Of a DNA stretch of 64,000 bases, positions 46,129 through 56,500 are shown piece after piece. The notes beneath the pieces are model-generated. The model was not told the DNA's origin. It ran no database searches and saw only the letters and a program-made list of their open reading frames with translations. Positions within the stretch are counted from its first letter, which is position 1. The number at the start of each line of letters is the position of its first letter. The position numbers and the translations under genes were made by a program. The stretch is taken from NCBI RefSeq assembly GCF_026627445.1, contig NZ_JAPNLJ010000005.1, forward strand, positions 216,849-280,848, written 5' to 3'. The stretch comes from Streptomyces sp. H27-H1 (GTDB taxonomy: Bacteria > Actinomycetota > Actinomycetes > Streptomycetales > Streptomycetaceae).

Positions 46129-47790
46129 TTACGCGCGGCCGGTGGCCCGTCGGCGGAACACCAGGAACACAGCGCCGCCGGCGGCCACGAGCATCGCCCC
46201 GGCGATCAGGACCGGCCCGGCGGTGGAGCCGGTCTCGGCGAGGCCGCCGCTCGGCGTCTTGCCGTTACCGGTACTGGCGCTCGGGCTCGGGCTCGGAGTG
46301 GTGCTCGTACCCGGCGTGGCAGTCGGGCTCGTGGGAGCCGTCGGCGTGGGGCTCGCGGCGGTCGGAGCCGGGGTCGGCGTGACGCCCTTGCCGTTGATCA
46401 CGAAGGCGGCCTTGTTGTTGGCGTGCTTCGGGTCCCAGCTGGGCGGCGTGGCACCCTCGGGGGACCAGGCGCCGACCGAGACGGAGCCGGTGGCGTCCAC
46501 CACGACCTTCTCGATCTTCAGCTCGAACGGGAAGCCGAACTTCTGCTTTTCGCCGATGACGTGCGTGGTCGGGCAGAAGTAGCGCGGGGCACCCAAGTGC
46601 TTCTCGCGGTAGCCGCCATCGGCCGTGGTGGCCCTGCAGATCTCCGGAGCCTTGGTGACCTTCGCACCGGCCGGGATCACGATGTCCGCCATGGCCACGT
46701 CCTCGCCCGAGCGGAGGTAGGCGACCCAGGCCGGACCGTCGTTGCGGAAGCCGAGCTCCACCTTGACCGTCTCGCCCGCCTTGCCCTCGGCGGAGGAGGC
46801 AGAGCTCACCAGGTCGGCGGTGTTCTTCACCGCGAAGTCGAACTCGTGCTGGTTGTTCCACGGGTCCAGGTCCGCCGCGTTCGGCGCGGCCTTGGCCGAG
46901 CGTGCCTTGAGGCCCAGCTTCTTGCCCGTACGGGGCGTGGTGAACTTCAGCGTGGACTTCGGCTGGTCGCCGGCCTGGTGCACCCCGTAGAGCAGTCCCT
47001 CGATGAAGGCGTGCGGAGCGGCCTCGAGGGTCAGCGCGTCGGCGATCTCATAGACCTCGCCGGGCTTGACCACGTTGTCGAAGGTGCAGACCGTCGTGCC
47101 CCAGCCCACGTTCCAGGGCTGGCCGGCACTGTCGTCCTCGCTGTAGGCACAGTTGTCGTACTCCTCGACCAGGCCCATGCCGTGCGTGGTCTGCAGTTCC
47201 AGCGCCACGCCGTCGACGGACTCGGTGCCCGTGTTGCCGAAGACGATCGGAAGCGGCTGCGACTGGCCCGGGGTCAGTTTCGCCTTGAGGGCGGCCTTCT
47301 CCATCACCAGGTCCGGCCCGCCGACCTCGACCTTGGTCGTGGTGGGCTTGAAGGTGGCGCCCTCTGCCGCGCCGGTCATCGTCAGGTCGACGACCGCGCC
47401 GGTCTTACTGCCCTTGGCGGCGGCAAGGTCCAGGGACACGACCCCGCTCCCGTGCGTCCAGATCGCCCAGTCCTTGCAGGTGACCGTCGTCGCGGCGAGG
47501 GAGCAGTCCCCGGCCTGGTCCTGGTTGAGCTTCACGTCGACGACGCCCTTGAGGGCGCCCAGGTCGATCGTGTAGGTGCTCTGCCGGTCGAAGACGCTCC
47601 CGGTCTCGTTCTCGACGCGGAAGTCGACCGTGGTCGTCTGCGGCCGGCCGTCCTGCCCGGGGTGCGGGTGCAGGCCGATCTCCGCCGGGCTGGTGAGCGT
47701 GAACACCGGATCCGCGGCGTGCGCGGGGGTGGCGGCCAGACCGACGGCCACCAAGCCGGTTGCCGCCAGCAGGGAGATGCGCTTTTTCAT
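46129..47790 (-). CDS. sortase-anchored cell-surface protein
   Basis: A 553-residue exported protein. A signal peptide (KKRISLLAATGLVAVGLAA, cleavage near AHAADP) begins it. A large extracellular part with several beta-sandwich-like repeats follows (TVDFRVENETGS, TLTVGLPIVFGNTGTESV-type). A Thr/Pro/Ser spacer (TPTPAPTAASPTPTAP) precedes the sorting signal LAETG, a hydrophobic helix and RRR tail, as for class E sortases. The ATG at 47788-47790 is used. An upstream extension is not needed. The ligand is unknown. Confidence 0.85.
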   Translation of the reverse strand: MKKRISLLAATGLVAVGLAATPAHAADPVFTLTSPAEIGLHPHPGQDGRPQTTTVDFRVENETGSVFDRQSTYTIDLGALKGVVDVKLNQDQAGDCSLAATTVTCKDWAIWTHGSGVVSLDLAAAKGSKTGAVVDLTMTGAAEGATFKPTTTKVEVGGPDLVMEKAALKAKLTPGQSQPLPIVFGNTGTESVDGVALELQTTHGMGLVEEYDNCAYSEDDSAGQPWNVGWGTTVCTFDNVVKPGEVYEIADALTLEAAPHAFIEGLLYGVHQAGDQPKSTLKFTTPRTGKKLGLKARSAKAAPNAADLDPWNNQHEFDFAVKNTADLVSSASSAEGKAGETVKVELGFRNDGPAWVAYLRSGEDVAMADIVIPAGAKVTKAPEICRATTADGGYREKHLGAPRYFCPTTHVIGEKQKFGFPFELKIEKVVVDATGSVSVGAWSPEGATPPSWDPKHANNKAAFVINGKGVTPTPAPTAASPTPTAPTSPTATPGTSTTPSPSPSASTGNGKTPSGGLAETGSTAGPVLIAGAMLVAAGGAVFLVFRRRATGRA

Positions 47791-47966
47791 ACCGGTCCTG
47801 ACCAGCGAAGGCCCTGTCCGGTTGTACCACTCACCCTGTGACGCACACCACATCCACATTCTCGGATTCCGGTACAACCATCGGGCCCGCACACCGGTCT
47901 CCCATGTACCTCGGTGGGTACCGCGCTCGGAGGGGGAGTGCGGTGCCCACCGAAGTCGTTCGTCGG

Positions 47967-49760
47967 CTATTCGGCGGGTGGCGCCGTGCGCCGCGGAACC
48001 TCCGGTACCGCCAGGAACGGCAGTCGCAGCGCCCCGAAGGCCTCCTTCGGCACCGCCGGACGGACCGGTTCCACCGCCGCCAGGCGGGTGTAGGCCGCCC
48101 CTTGCTCCGGACGCGGATCACGCTCGCCGTTGTTCGGCCAGTAGGACATCGCCCGCTCCGCTTGCGCGGTGATCGTCAGCGACGGGTTGACCCCGAGGTT
48201 CGCGGAGACCGCCGAGCCGTCCACCACCGAGATGCCCGGGTGCCCGTAGAGCCGGTGGTACGGGTCGACCACCCCCTCCTGCGGCGAGGCGCCGATCGGG
48301 CAGCCGCCGAGGAAGTGCGCCGTCAGCGGGGTGCCCATCAGCTCGCCGACGTTGCTGCCCGGGAACCCGTTGATCTCCTCGGCCAGCAGGGTCGCCGCCC
48401 GCGTGGCCTCCGCGATCTGTACGGGGTTGGGTGCGCCGTGGCCCTGGCGGGCGGTGAGCAGGCCCTTCCCGATGCCGCCGGGCTTGCGGTAGGTGGTCAG
48501 GGAGTTGTCGAGGGACTGCATGACCAGGCCGATGATGGTCCGCTCCGACCAGCGCCGGTTGGACAGCGAGCGCAGCAGCTGCACGGGGTGGCGGGCACTG
48601 CGCCCGAACCAGGCCCGGACCCGGTGCCCGGAGTAGGGGACCTGGAGGATCGTCATGAACCCCATGGCGTTGGAGCCCTTGCCGTAGCGCACCGGCTCGA
48701 TGTGCGTATCGGCGTTGGGGTGCACCGAGGAGGTGATGGCCACGCCCCGCGTGAAGTCGGCGCGCTGTTCCTTGCCGGGGCCCGCGCCCTGCCGCTTGCG
48801 GTAGCGGCGGTCGTCGGTCTGCGCGCCTACGAGGCCTTCGGAGTTGGTCCGGGTCAGCTCGCCGAGCCTTTCCGAGAGGCGGGGCAGTTCGCCGAGGTCC
48901 TTCATCGTGTGCAGCAGGGTCTGGGTGCCGTACGTGCCCGCCGCGACGACCACGTAGCGGGCGCGCAGCACCTTGGCCTCGGCGCGGCGGCGGCCCCGGG
49001 TGGGGACGGTGCGGACGCGGTAGCCGCCGTCGGGGTCCTCGGAAAGGGCGGTGACGGTGGTCATGGGGTGGATGACGGCGCCGGCCCGCTCCGCGAGGTG
49101 CAGGTAGTTCTCGCCCAGGGTGTTCTTCGCGCCGTGCCGGCAGCCGGTCATGCACTCGCCGCACTCGGTGCAGGCCTTGCGGGCGGGGCCGGCGCCGCCG
49201 AAGTACGGGTCGGCGACCTCGTCACCGGGGCGGACCTTCGGCTGGCCCTCGGCGTCGTCGCCGTCTCCGAAGAAGACGCCGACCGGGGCCATGTGGAAGG
49301 AGTCGGCGACGCCCATCTTGGCGGCGGCCGCCTTGAGGTGGACGTCGGAGGGGGTCGTCGTCGGGTTGAGCCGTACCCCCAGCATCCGCTTGGCCTGGTC
49401 GTAGTAGGGGGCCAGCTCGGCCTGCCAGTCCGTGATGGACGCCCACTGCCGGTCCTCGAAGAAGGCGGCGGGGGGTACGTAGAGGGTGTTGGCGTAGTTG
49501 AGGGAGCCGCCGCCGACCCCGGCGCCCGCGAGGACCATCACGTTGCCGAGGAGGTGGATGCGCTGGATCCCGTACAGCCCGAGGGCCGGGGCCCACAGGT
49601 AGTTGCGCAGGTCCCAGCTGTTCTTGGGCAGGCTCTCGCGGGTGAAGCGGCGTCCTGCCTCCAGGACGCCGACCCGGTACCCCTTCTCGGTGAGCCGCAG
49701 CGCCGAGACCGACCCTCCGAAGCCCGATCCGATGACTATGACGTCGTAGTCGTACGACAC
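47967..49760 (-). CDS. GMC-type FAD oxidoreductase with Cys cluster
   Basis: A 597-residue flavoprotein. It has the N-terminal FAD motif VIVIGSGFGGSVSALRL, then VLAGAGVGGGSLNYAN. A Cys cluster C-x2-C-x3-C-x3-C-like (ACTECGECMTGCRHGAKN) sits in the middle. A C-terminal GMC signature (GISVVDGSAVSANLGVNP) carries substrate-near His and Asn. It resembles ChoD-like cholesterol oxidases of mycobacteria. The GTG at 49758-49760 is chosen because GGGAGG lies just before it. An ATG at 49773-49775 is alternative. It is 42 bp from the aldehyde dehydrogenase gene, so both are probably in one operon. Confidence 0.88.
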   Translation of the reverse strand: MSYDYDVIVIGSGFGGSVSALRLTEKGYRVGVLEAGRRFTRESLPKNSWDLRNYLWAPALGLYGIQRIHLLGNVMVLAGAGVGGGSLNYANTLYVPPAAFFEDRQWASITDWQAELAPYYDQAKRMLGVRLNPTTTPSDVHLKAAAAKMGVADSFHMAPVGVFFGDGDDAEGQPKVRPGDEVADPYFGGAGPARKACTECGECMTGCRHGAKNTLGENYLHLAERAGAVIHPMTTVTALSEDPDGGYRVRTVPTRGRRRAEAKVLRARYVVVAAGTYGTQTLLHTMKDLGELPRLSERLGELTRTNSEGLVGAQTDDRRYRKRQGAGPGKEQRADFTRGVAITSSVHPNADTHIEPVRYGKGSNAMGFMTILQVPYSGHRVRAWFGRSARHPVQLLRSLSNRRWSERTIIGLVMQSLDNSLTTYRKPGGIGKGLLTARQGHGAPNPVQIAEATRAATLLAEEINGFPGSNVGELMGTPLTAHFLGGCPIGASPQEGVVDPYHRLYGHPGISVVDGSAVSANLGVNPSLTITAQAERAMSYWPNNGERDPRPEQGAAYTRLAAVEPVRPAVPKEAFGALRLPFLAVPEVPRRTAPPAE

Positions 49761-49801
49761 TGCGGTGCCTCCCATGGGGAACGTACTGGTGCTGAGACGG
49801 C

Positions 49802-51430
49802 CTAGCGGAGCCGGAAGGCCTTCATGACCTTGAGGCTGCGGGTCATGAACGCCGCGTACTTCTCGTCGTCCATCCCGAGCGACGGAGCCATCGGCAGCAG
49901 CCGCTGGTGGGCGACGGTCTGGGCCTCGGTGTACTTGAGGATGCCCTCGGAGCCGTGGCGGCGGCCGAGGCCGGACTCCTTCATGCCGCCCATGGGCGCC
50001 TGGGCGCTGCCGTAGGCCGGGGCGTACCCCTCGTTGATGTTGACGGTGCCGGTGCGCAGGCGGGCCGAGACGGCGTGGCCGCGGCGCGCGTCCTTCGTCC
50101 ACACGCTGGAGTTCAGGCCGTAGGAGGTGCCGTTGGCCTCCTCGATGACGTCGTCCTCGTCGGTGAACCGGTAGATGGAGACGACCGGGCCGAAGGTCTC
50201 CTCCCCGCACACCGCCATCGCGGTCTCGACTCCGTCGAGGATGGTCGGCTCGTAGAAGAGCGGGCCGATGTCGGGACGGGCGACGCCGCCGGTGACGAGG
50301 GTGGCGCCCTTGTCCACGGCATCGTCCACGTGCCGCTGTACGGCCGCCAGCTGGCGTTCGCCGGCCAGGGACCCCATGTCCGCGCCGTAGGCGAGGGAGG
50401 AACCGAGGCGCATGGCCTTCGTACGGGCGGCGAACCGGGCGACGAACTCGTCGGCGATGGACGCGTGGACGTACAGCCGCTCGATGGAGATGCAGAGCTG
50501 GCCGGCGGAGGAGAAGCAGGCGCGGACGGCGCCGGCGGCGGCCTTCTCCACGTCGGCGTCGCGCAGGACGAGCATGGCGTTCTTGCCACCGAGCTCGAGG
50601 GAGACCCCGACCAGGCGGGCGGCCGCGCCCTGGGCGACCTCGCGGCCGGTACGCGTGGAGCCGGTGAACGAAACGTAGTCGGCGTGCCGGACCACTTCGG
50701 GGCCGACGACCGGGCCCTCTCCGAGGACGATCTGGAACACCTCGGCGGGCAGGCCCGCCTCGATCATCAGATCGCGGGCCCACAGGGCGGTGAGCGCGGT
50801 CTCGGTGTCGGGCTTCATCACGACGGCGTTGCCCGCGGCGAAGGCGGGCAGGGCGTCGCCGATGGACAGTTCGAGGGGGTAGTTCCAGGGGGCGATCTGG
50901 CCGATGACCCCGCGCGGCTGGCGCAGCTCGGTGACCTTGGTGAGCGTGGGCATGGCGCCGGTGTGGCCCTTGGGGCGCAGGTACGAGGGTGCCTTGCGGC
51001 CGTAGTGCCGGGCGGCGATCGAGACGGCCTGGACCTCCTCGTGGGCGTGCAGGCGGGCCTTGCCCGTCTCCAGCTGGATGAGGTCGAGCACCTCGGTCTG
51101 CCGGGCCAGGACCAGGTCGTGGAAGCGCAGCAGTACGGCGGCCCGTGCGCGGACGGGCACCGCGGCCCAGGCGGGCTGCGCGGCGCGGGCCGCGCCGAAG
51201 GCGGCGGCCACGTCCTCGGGGGTGGCTTCGGGGAGCTCCGCGAGGCGGTCCCCGGTGAAGGGGCTGTGGTTGGCGGTGCGGCCGGAACCGACCACTCCGC
51301 GGGTCAGACGGGCGACCAGTTCGGGGGTCACCACGTCGGCGGCGCTCCGGGCGCCGGCCGGGGCGGGGGCGACCGGGTTGGTGGGCTGCGGGGCGTTGCG
51401 GAGGGGGGCCGGGGCCTGCGTGTCCGTCAT
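49802..51430 (-). CDS. NAD(P)-dependent succinate-semialdehyde-type dehydrogenase
   Basis: A 542-residue aldehyde dehydrogenase. It has an NAD pocket IAPWNYPLELSIGDALP, VSFTGSTRTG, catalytic Glu in LELGGKN, catalytic Cys in SSAGQLCIS, and the closing GGMKESGLGRRHG. It is closest in style to succinate-semialdehyde dehydrogenases (GabD2), but the substrate is not certain. It is upstream of the GMC oxidoreductase. The pair could oxidise an alcohol to an aldehyde and then to an acid. The ATG at 51428-51430 begins the frame. Confidence 0.9.
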   Translation of the reverse strand: MTDTQAPAPLRNAPQPTNPVAPAPAGARSAADVVTPELVARLTRGVVGSGRTANHSPFTGDRLAELPEATPEDVAAAFGAARAAQPAWAAVPVRARAAVLLRFHDLVLARQTEVLDLIQLETGKARLHAHEEVQAVSIAARHYGRKAPSYLRPKGHTGAMPTLTKVTELRQPRGVIGQIAPWNYPLELSIGDALPAFAAGNAVVMKPDTETALTALWARDLMIEAGLPAEVFQIVLGEGPVVGPEVVRHADYVSFTGSTRTGREVAQGAAARLVGVSLELGGKNAMLVLRDADVEKAAAGAVRACFSSAGQLCISIERLYVHASIADEFVARFAARTKAMRLGSSLAYGADMGSLAGERQLAAVQRHVDDAVDKGATLVTGGVARPDIGPLFYEPTILDGVETAMAVCGEETFGPVVSIYRFTDEDDVIEEANGTSYGLNSSVWTKDARRGHAVSARLRTGTVNINEGYAPAYGSAQAPMGGMKESGLGRRHGSEGILKYTEAQTVAHQRLLPMAPSLGMDDEKYAAFMTRSLKVMKAFRLR

Positions 51431-51569
51431 GGCCGTGAGCGTATTGCGCCCGGGGGCGCTTTGGGTACCCGCCGGTAACCGGATTTTGCCATTTCTGCCA
51501 GTGATCGCTGGCGGGATGGCGTGAAACCGGGCGCCGGGAGGCGCCCGGGGGCCGGCGGGGGCCCGCGCT

Positions 51570-51613
51570 TCGGCTTCGGCTTCAGCTTCGGCTTCGGCTT
51601 CGGCTTCGGCTTG
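51570..51613. repeat. GGCTTC hexanucleotide repeat
   Basis: About seven copies of GGCTTC (one interrupted by AGCTTC) lie just past the stop of the leftward kinase gene at 51629. In another frame it would read Lys-Pro repeats. It could expand or contract and lies in the 3' untranslated region. Confidence 0.75.
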
Positions 51614-51628
51614 GCTGGGGTCGCGGTC

Positions 51629-53386
51629 TCAGCGGGCCGGGGCCGGCTTCCAGCCGCTGAGCACGATGTCGAACTGCGCCCGGGTCTTCTCCCAGTCCAC
51701 GGCCGGACCCGACATGTACACCGCGTACTCGGTGCCGTCCGGCGCGTAGTACATCTGCTCGATGGCCCGCCGGGGTCCGGTGAACGCCCCGCTCTTCTCC
51801 GTCCAGGCGAACGTCCACAGGGCGGCCTTGACCTGCCCCCGGAACGTGTTCGGGTGCAGTGTCTCGCGCACGTAGTCGGAGCGCTTCTCGACCTGCTTCT
51901 CCAGGTCCAGCAGGTGCGCGTACGGGTTCTCGAACATCGGCTTCCTGTCCACCGCGAGCCGGATGAAGTGCTTGCCGCCGTCCCGCGTGTAGTCGATCTG
52001 CGACCCGTCCACCCGGCGCGTCCAGCCGTCCGGGACGAAGAGGGTGAAGCCCTCCTTGTCGACCACCTTCTGCCAGCCCGCCGGCGGGGACTCCTCCGCC
52101 TGGCCCTTGGCGGCCCCGACGCCGGTCGAGCCCTCGGGCGACGTGTCGAGCGCGCCGGCCGTCCGGCCCGGGACCGCGCCGTCCGTGTTCGAGTCACCGG
52201 TGTACTTCAGGATCCCGAACACCCCGCCGCCGCCGAGCAGCGCCGCCACCACGGCGACGGCCGCCGCACGCCTGATGCGGCCGGGGGCGCCGGTGTCCCG
52301 GCGGCCCGGGTCGCCGGGTCCGCCGGGTCCGGCCTCGGACCGCGTGGTGAACGCCGGATCCGGCCGCGGCTCCTCGCCCCGACCCCGCGGCGGCCCGTAG
52401 CCCTGCGCCTGCCTCTGCCCCTGCCCTTGCACCTGCCCCTGCTCCGCGGGCAGCGTGGCCGTGTCCGTGTCCGGCAGCTCGTTCCGTGCGGCGCCCAGCT
52501 CCTCGGAGCCCAGCGCGCGCGTGGGTACGTACGCCTGCGCCGACTTCGGCTCCCGGCCCTCCATCGCCTGCATCAGCATCTGCTCGGCCTCGACGGCCGA
52601 CGGCCGCTTCGCCGGGTCCTTGCGCAGCAGCGCGATGATGACCGGGGCCAGCGCGCCCGCGTGGGTCGGGGCGGGCGGCTCCTCGTTCACCACGGCCTGG
52701 AGGCTGGAGATGGGCGAGGTGCGGCGGAACGGCGAGCGGGCCTCGACGGCCGTGTAAAGGGTCGCGCCGAGGGCCCACAGGTCGGAAGCCGGGTCGGGTG
52801 ACCCGCCGGTGACCCGTTCGGGTGCCAGGTAGTCGATGGAGCCGACGAGTTCACCGGTACGCGTGATGGAGGAGTCGCCCTCGATCGCGGCGATGCCGAA
52901 GTCGGCGAGCATCACCCGCCCGTCCTTGGCGAGCATGACGTTGCCCGGTTTCACGTCCCGGTGCAGTACGCCGACCGCGTGCGCGGCACGCAGCGCGCCG
53001 AGCACGTGCAGCCCGATCCGGGCCGCCTCGCGGGGTTCGATCCGGCCGGCCGCCTTCGCCGCGTCCGCGAGGGAGGGACCGTCGATGTACTCCATGACGA
53101 TCCAGGGCCGGTCGTCGTGTTCCAGTACGTCGTGGACGGTGACGACCGCCGGATGCTGGATCCGGGCCGCGGCCCGGGCCTCCTTCTGCGTCCGGGCGTG
53201 CAGGACGTCCCGGTCGGCCTGGGCGACGTACAGCCCCGCCGTCAGTTCCTTGACGGCGACCGTCCTGTGCAGCAGCTCATCGTGCGCGCGCCACACCTTG
53301 CCCATGCCGCCCCTGCCGATGGGCTCCACGAGCCGGTACCGGCCCGCGAGCACCGCACCCGCACCCGCACCTGTCTGCTGTTCCAC
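51629..53386 (-). CDS. Ser/Thr protein kinase with extracellular sensor domain
   Basis: A 585-residue eukaryotic-type kinase. The kinase domain is at about 17-275: Gly loop IGRGGMGKVW, VAVKEL Lys, catalytic HRDVKPGN and DFGIA, and APE in YLAPERVTG. A juxtamembrane Gln/Gly-rich stretch follows, then a single helix at about 372-392. The extracellular domain begins at about 438 with EGFTLFVPDGWTRRV and DYTRDGGKHF, the ectodomain shared with three other proteins here. The ATG at 53384-53386 is used. It probably belongs to the kinase cluster that controls spore-wall or cell-wall synthesis in Streptomyces. Confidence 0.92.
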   Translation of the reverse strand: MEQQTGAGAGAVLAGRYRLVEPIGRGGMGKVWRAHDELLHRTVAVKELTAGLYVAQADRDVLHARTQKEARAAARIQHPAVVTVHDVLEHDDRPWIVMEYIDGPSLADAAKAAGRIEPREAARIGLHVLGALRAAHAVGVLHRDVKPGNVMLAKDGRVMLADFGIAAIEGDSSITRTGELVGSIDYLAPERVTGGSPDPASDLWALGATLYTAVEARSPFRRTSPISSLQAVVNEEPPAPTHAGALAPVIIALLRKDPAKRPSAVEAEQMLMQAMEGREPKSAQAYVPTRALGSEELGAARNELPDTDTATLPAEQGQVQGQGQRQAQGYGPPRGRGEEPRPDPAFTTRSEAGPGGPGDPGRRDTGAPGRIRRAAAVAVVAALLGGGGVFGILKYTGDSNTDGAVPGRTAGALDTSPEGSTGVGAAKGQAEESPPAGWQKVVDKEGFTLFVPDGWTRRVDGSQIDYTRDGGKHFIRLAVDRKPMFENPYAHLLDLEKQVEKRSDYVRETLHPNTFRGQVKAALWTFAWTEKSGAFTGPRRAIEQMYYAPDGTEYAVYMSGPAVDWEKTRAQFDIVLSGWKPAPAR

Positions 53387-53503
53387 GAATCCCCGCCGCC
53401 GCTCTGTGCACTTCCGGTCAGACTACGGAGATCGCGGGCAACGGTGGAACCTCTCGGAGGTGGTTGGGCCGCACTGTGACGCAATCGCCGTACTGATACC
53501 TCG

Positions 53504-56500
53504 TCAGCCGCCGCTCTTGTAGCTGCTCGTCGCCTGCTCGAAGGTCTCGGTGACCTTGCCCTCCTGGTCGAGCGGACCGGTGACGAGGACGATGTGGTAC
53601 GAACCTCCGAGCGCGACGACGAAGTTGCGGGCCACGACGGAACGGCCGTTGCCGTCGATCCAGGTGTACCGGCCTGTGACGCGGAGCTGGTTGCCGACCT
53701 TGGTGGACTTGATGTCGCCGACGCTGGACCAGGTGGAGGAGCGGTACGGAGCCAGTTCGGGCTCCTTGTCCTTCTGGTAGGTGGCCGGGTCGGGGTTGCC
53801 CGCGACCTTGTCCCGGCCGGGGACGACGGTCAGCGCGAAGTCCCCCTCCGTGTAGCGGACCTGACCGGACTCGTTCATTCCGCGGCGCTCCCAGCCGTTC
53901 GGAACGTTGATCGCGAAGTGCTCGGCGTCCTGCTGGGCCGTGTACCCCTCCGGAGCCGGGGTGTTGGTCTGCGGAGCGGGCTTGGAGGCGGGAGGGGTGG
54001 CGGAGGGGCTCGGGGCCTGACCGGACCCGCTCGGCTTCGGGCTCGGGCCGGGGCTGCGGCCGTGCGACTGCGTCGCGGCGGGCGGCTTCATTCCGGCGGC
54101 CTTCTGCCCGCCCTGCGTATCCGCGGAGCGGGGCATGAAGAACAGGGCGTAGGCCACGGCCCCCGAGAGCAGGACGAGGATCCCGAGCAGCAGGGAGCGC
54201 CCCAGCGAGCGCGACTTGCGGGGGTGTTCGGCGCTGCGGTGGCGGCCGTGCAGGTCGGCCCGCCGCCGTACGACGGGCAACCGGGCCGGATCCGGTTCGG
54301 CCGCCGGGAGCAGCATGGCGACGCCGCCGTCGGGTTCCGGGGCGGACCGCACGAGGGAGCGCAGCCAGCCGCGGAGCTCCTCGAAGTCGGGTCGCTCGGT
54401 CGGGTCCTGCCGCAGCAGGGACTCCACGATCGGGCGCAGCGGGCCGCACTCCTCGGCGAAGGCGGGGGGCTCGGCGCAGACCATCTCGACGAGCTCGGCG
54501 ACGCTGTCCTCGGGGTAGGGCGCATGGCCCTGTACGGCCCGGTACAGCAGCGCGCCGAGCCCCCAGAGGTCGGTGGCCGGCCCGACGGGCGCGGCCAACT
54601 GCCACGGCCCGTGCACGGCCTGCGCCTGCTCGGGAGCCCACCTCTCGGTGACGGCCCCCACCACGGCCATCCGCGTCTGCCGGGCCCGCTCGGCATCGAG
54701 CCCGCTCCGGGGCCCGCTCCCCCAACCGGGCGCGCCGGCGCCGGGGCGGCCCTGGCCGTACCCGTCGGCGTTGGAGCGGTCCGGGCCGAGCGGGGGCTGC
54801 TGCCCGTAACCGGAGCCACCCCGCGCAACGGCCTGGCCGAAGCCCGCAGGCTCCGGGCGCTCCGGCCCCGGCGCGGGCTGCCCGTAGCCGGGCCGCCCGT
54901 ACTCCGGCCCGGGAACCGCCCGATGCCCCGTACCGTCCTGCGGACGCGCCTGGGTCGGCGCCGCCGGCCCGGGGGCCTGACCTCGGCCGTAGCTGTTGTC
55001 GTAGCCGCTGTCGTTGCGGTAGCCGTTGCCGGAGGGCATCCCGCCAGGCTGTGCGGGTCCCGGCGCAGCGGGCTGCTGCGGGGCGGTGGTCGCGCCCTGG
55101 CCGTCGTCGGAGGACCGGGGTGTGCCGCCGCCCGGGGTTTCCGCCTGGTGGTAGCCCTGGGGAAGGGCGAGTTGCGCCGGCAGCGCGGCGCGGGCCGGCG
55201 GCTCCGGTTCGGCCGGCGGCAGGGCCTGGCGGCGCGGGGTGGCGCCGTGCCAGGTTGCGCCGCTGCCGGGGCCGCCGTACGGGTACGAGTACCCCTGCGG
55301 CAGCTTCGACCCCGCCGGCCTCGGCTCCACCGCCGACCCCGGCTCCTGCTCCGGCGCGGGTTCCGACCCGGCCTTGCGCTGCTCTGTGATCCGCGCGGCG
55401 GCCTGAGCCCCGGCCCGGTACGCGGCAATGGCCCCGGCCCGCGCGGCGGCCGTCAGATCGGGCCGGTCGCCGGGGCTTGCGGAGGCACTGGGAATGCCGG
55501 GGGCACTGGGAGTGCCGGGGGCTCCGGAGGCGCTGGGAAGGCTGGGAGTGCCGGGAGCACCGGGGGCGGTGGGGCTTATCTGATCCCGGTAGCGCGGCCC
55601 GGTGTCGTACCCCGGAGCCACCAACGGCGCATACTCCTGCACGCTCCCGGCCCCCTGCTGCGCGGCCGTTCCGGCACCGGCTCCGCCGGCCAGCCCGGCC
55701 GCGTCCGCGGAGTCGCCCCCGCGCTCGGCCCCGTACCCGGCGTCCGCTCCCGGACCGCCGCCGTACCCACCGCCGCCGTACCCGCCGCCGGTCACGGGCT
55801 CCGTGGCGAACCCGGCACCACCAGCCGGTGCACCCGGCAGCGCTACGGGGCCCGCTCCGATCCCCCTGCCGCCCTCAGGGGCGCCGGAGCGACCGGTTGC
55901 CGGCGCACCCCCCGGGACCGGCCATCCGGCCGACCCCGCGGCGGAGTGGACCGTCCCGTCCTGCGGAGGGACCGGGTCGTACCCGCACAGGGCGTCCTCC
56001 GCGGCTCCCGCGGCCAGCCCCGTCAGGACGACCCTGCCGTCCTCGCAGATCAGTACCGTCCGCATGGTGATGTTGCGGTGCGTCCACCCGTGCGCGTGCA
56101 GCACCCGCAGCGCGGTCAGCACGTCCGCAGCCACCTCCGCCGCCCGGTACGGGCTCAGCGGCTCGTCCGCGATCAGCGCCGCCAGCGGTCTGGCCGGTAC
56201 GAGTTCGCTCACTATCCACAGCGACCCGCCCTCCGCGAACACGTCGAAGACCTGGTCCAGCCGCGGATGGTCCGGCACGGACGCCGCCGCCTGCGCCGCC
56301 TCGATCGCCCTGCGCACCGCGGGCAGTTCGCCGGGAGGAACCCCCCGGCCCCCGGCGGCGGACGGGCCACCGCGCGTGCCGTCGAGCAGCTCCGCGTCGA
56401 CGACCTCCGGCAACGGCACCTGCCGTACGAGGACTTCCTGGCCGCTGCGCGTGTCGAAGGCCCGGGTCTCGATCAGTTCGTAGGCATCGGACGGCGGCAG

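Noticed and set aside
46423..47841. Long plus-strand frame opposite the surface protein
   Set aside because: Low-complexity translation. The minus-strand gene has a signal peptide, repeats and sorting motif.
51570..51613. Lys-Pro repeat protein tail of the kinase
   Set aside because: The kinase frame stops at 51629, before the repeat. The Lys-Pro reading is in another frame.
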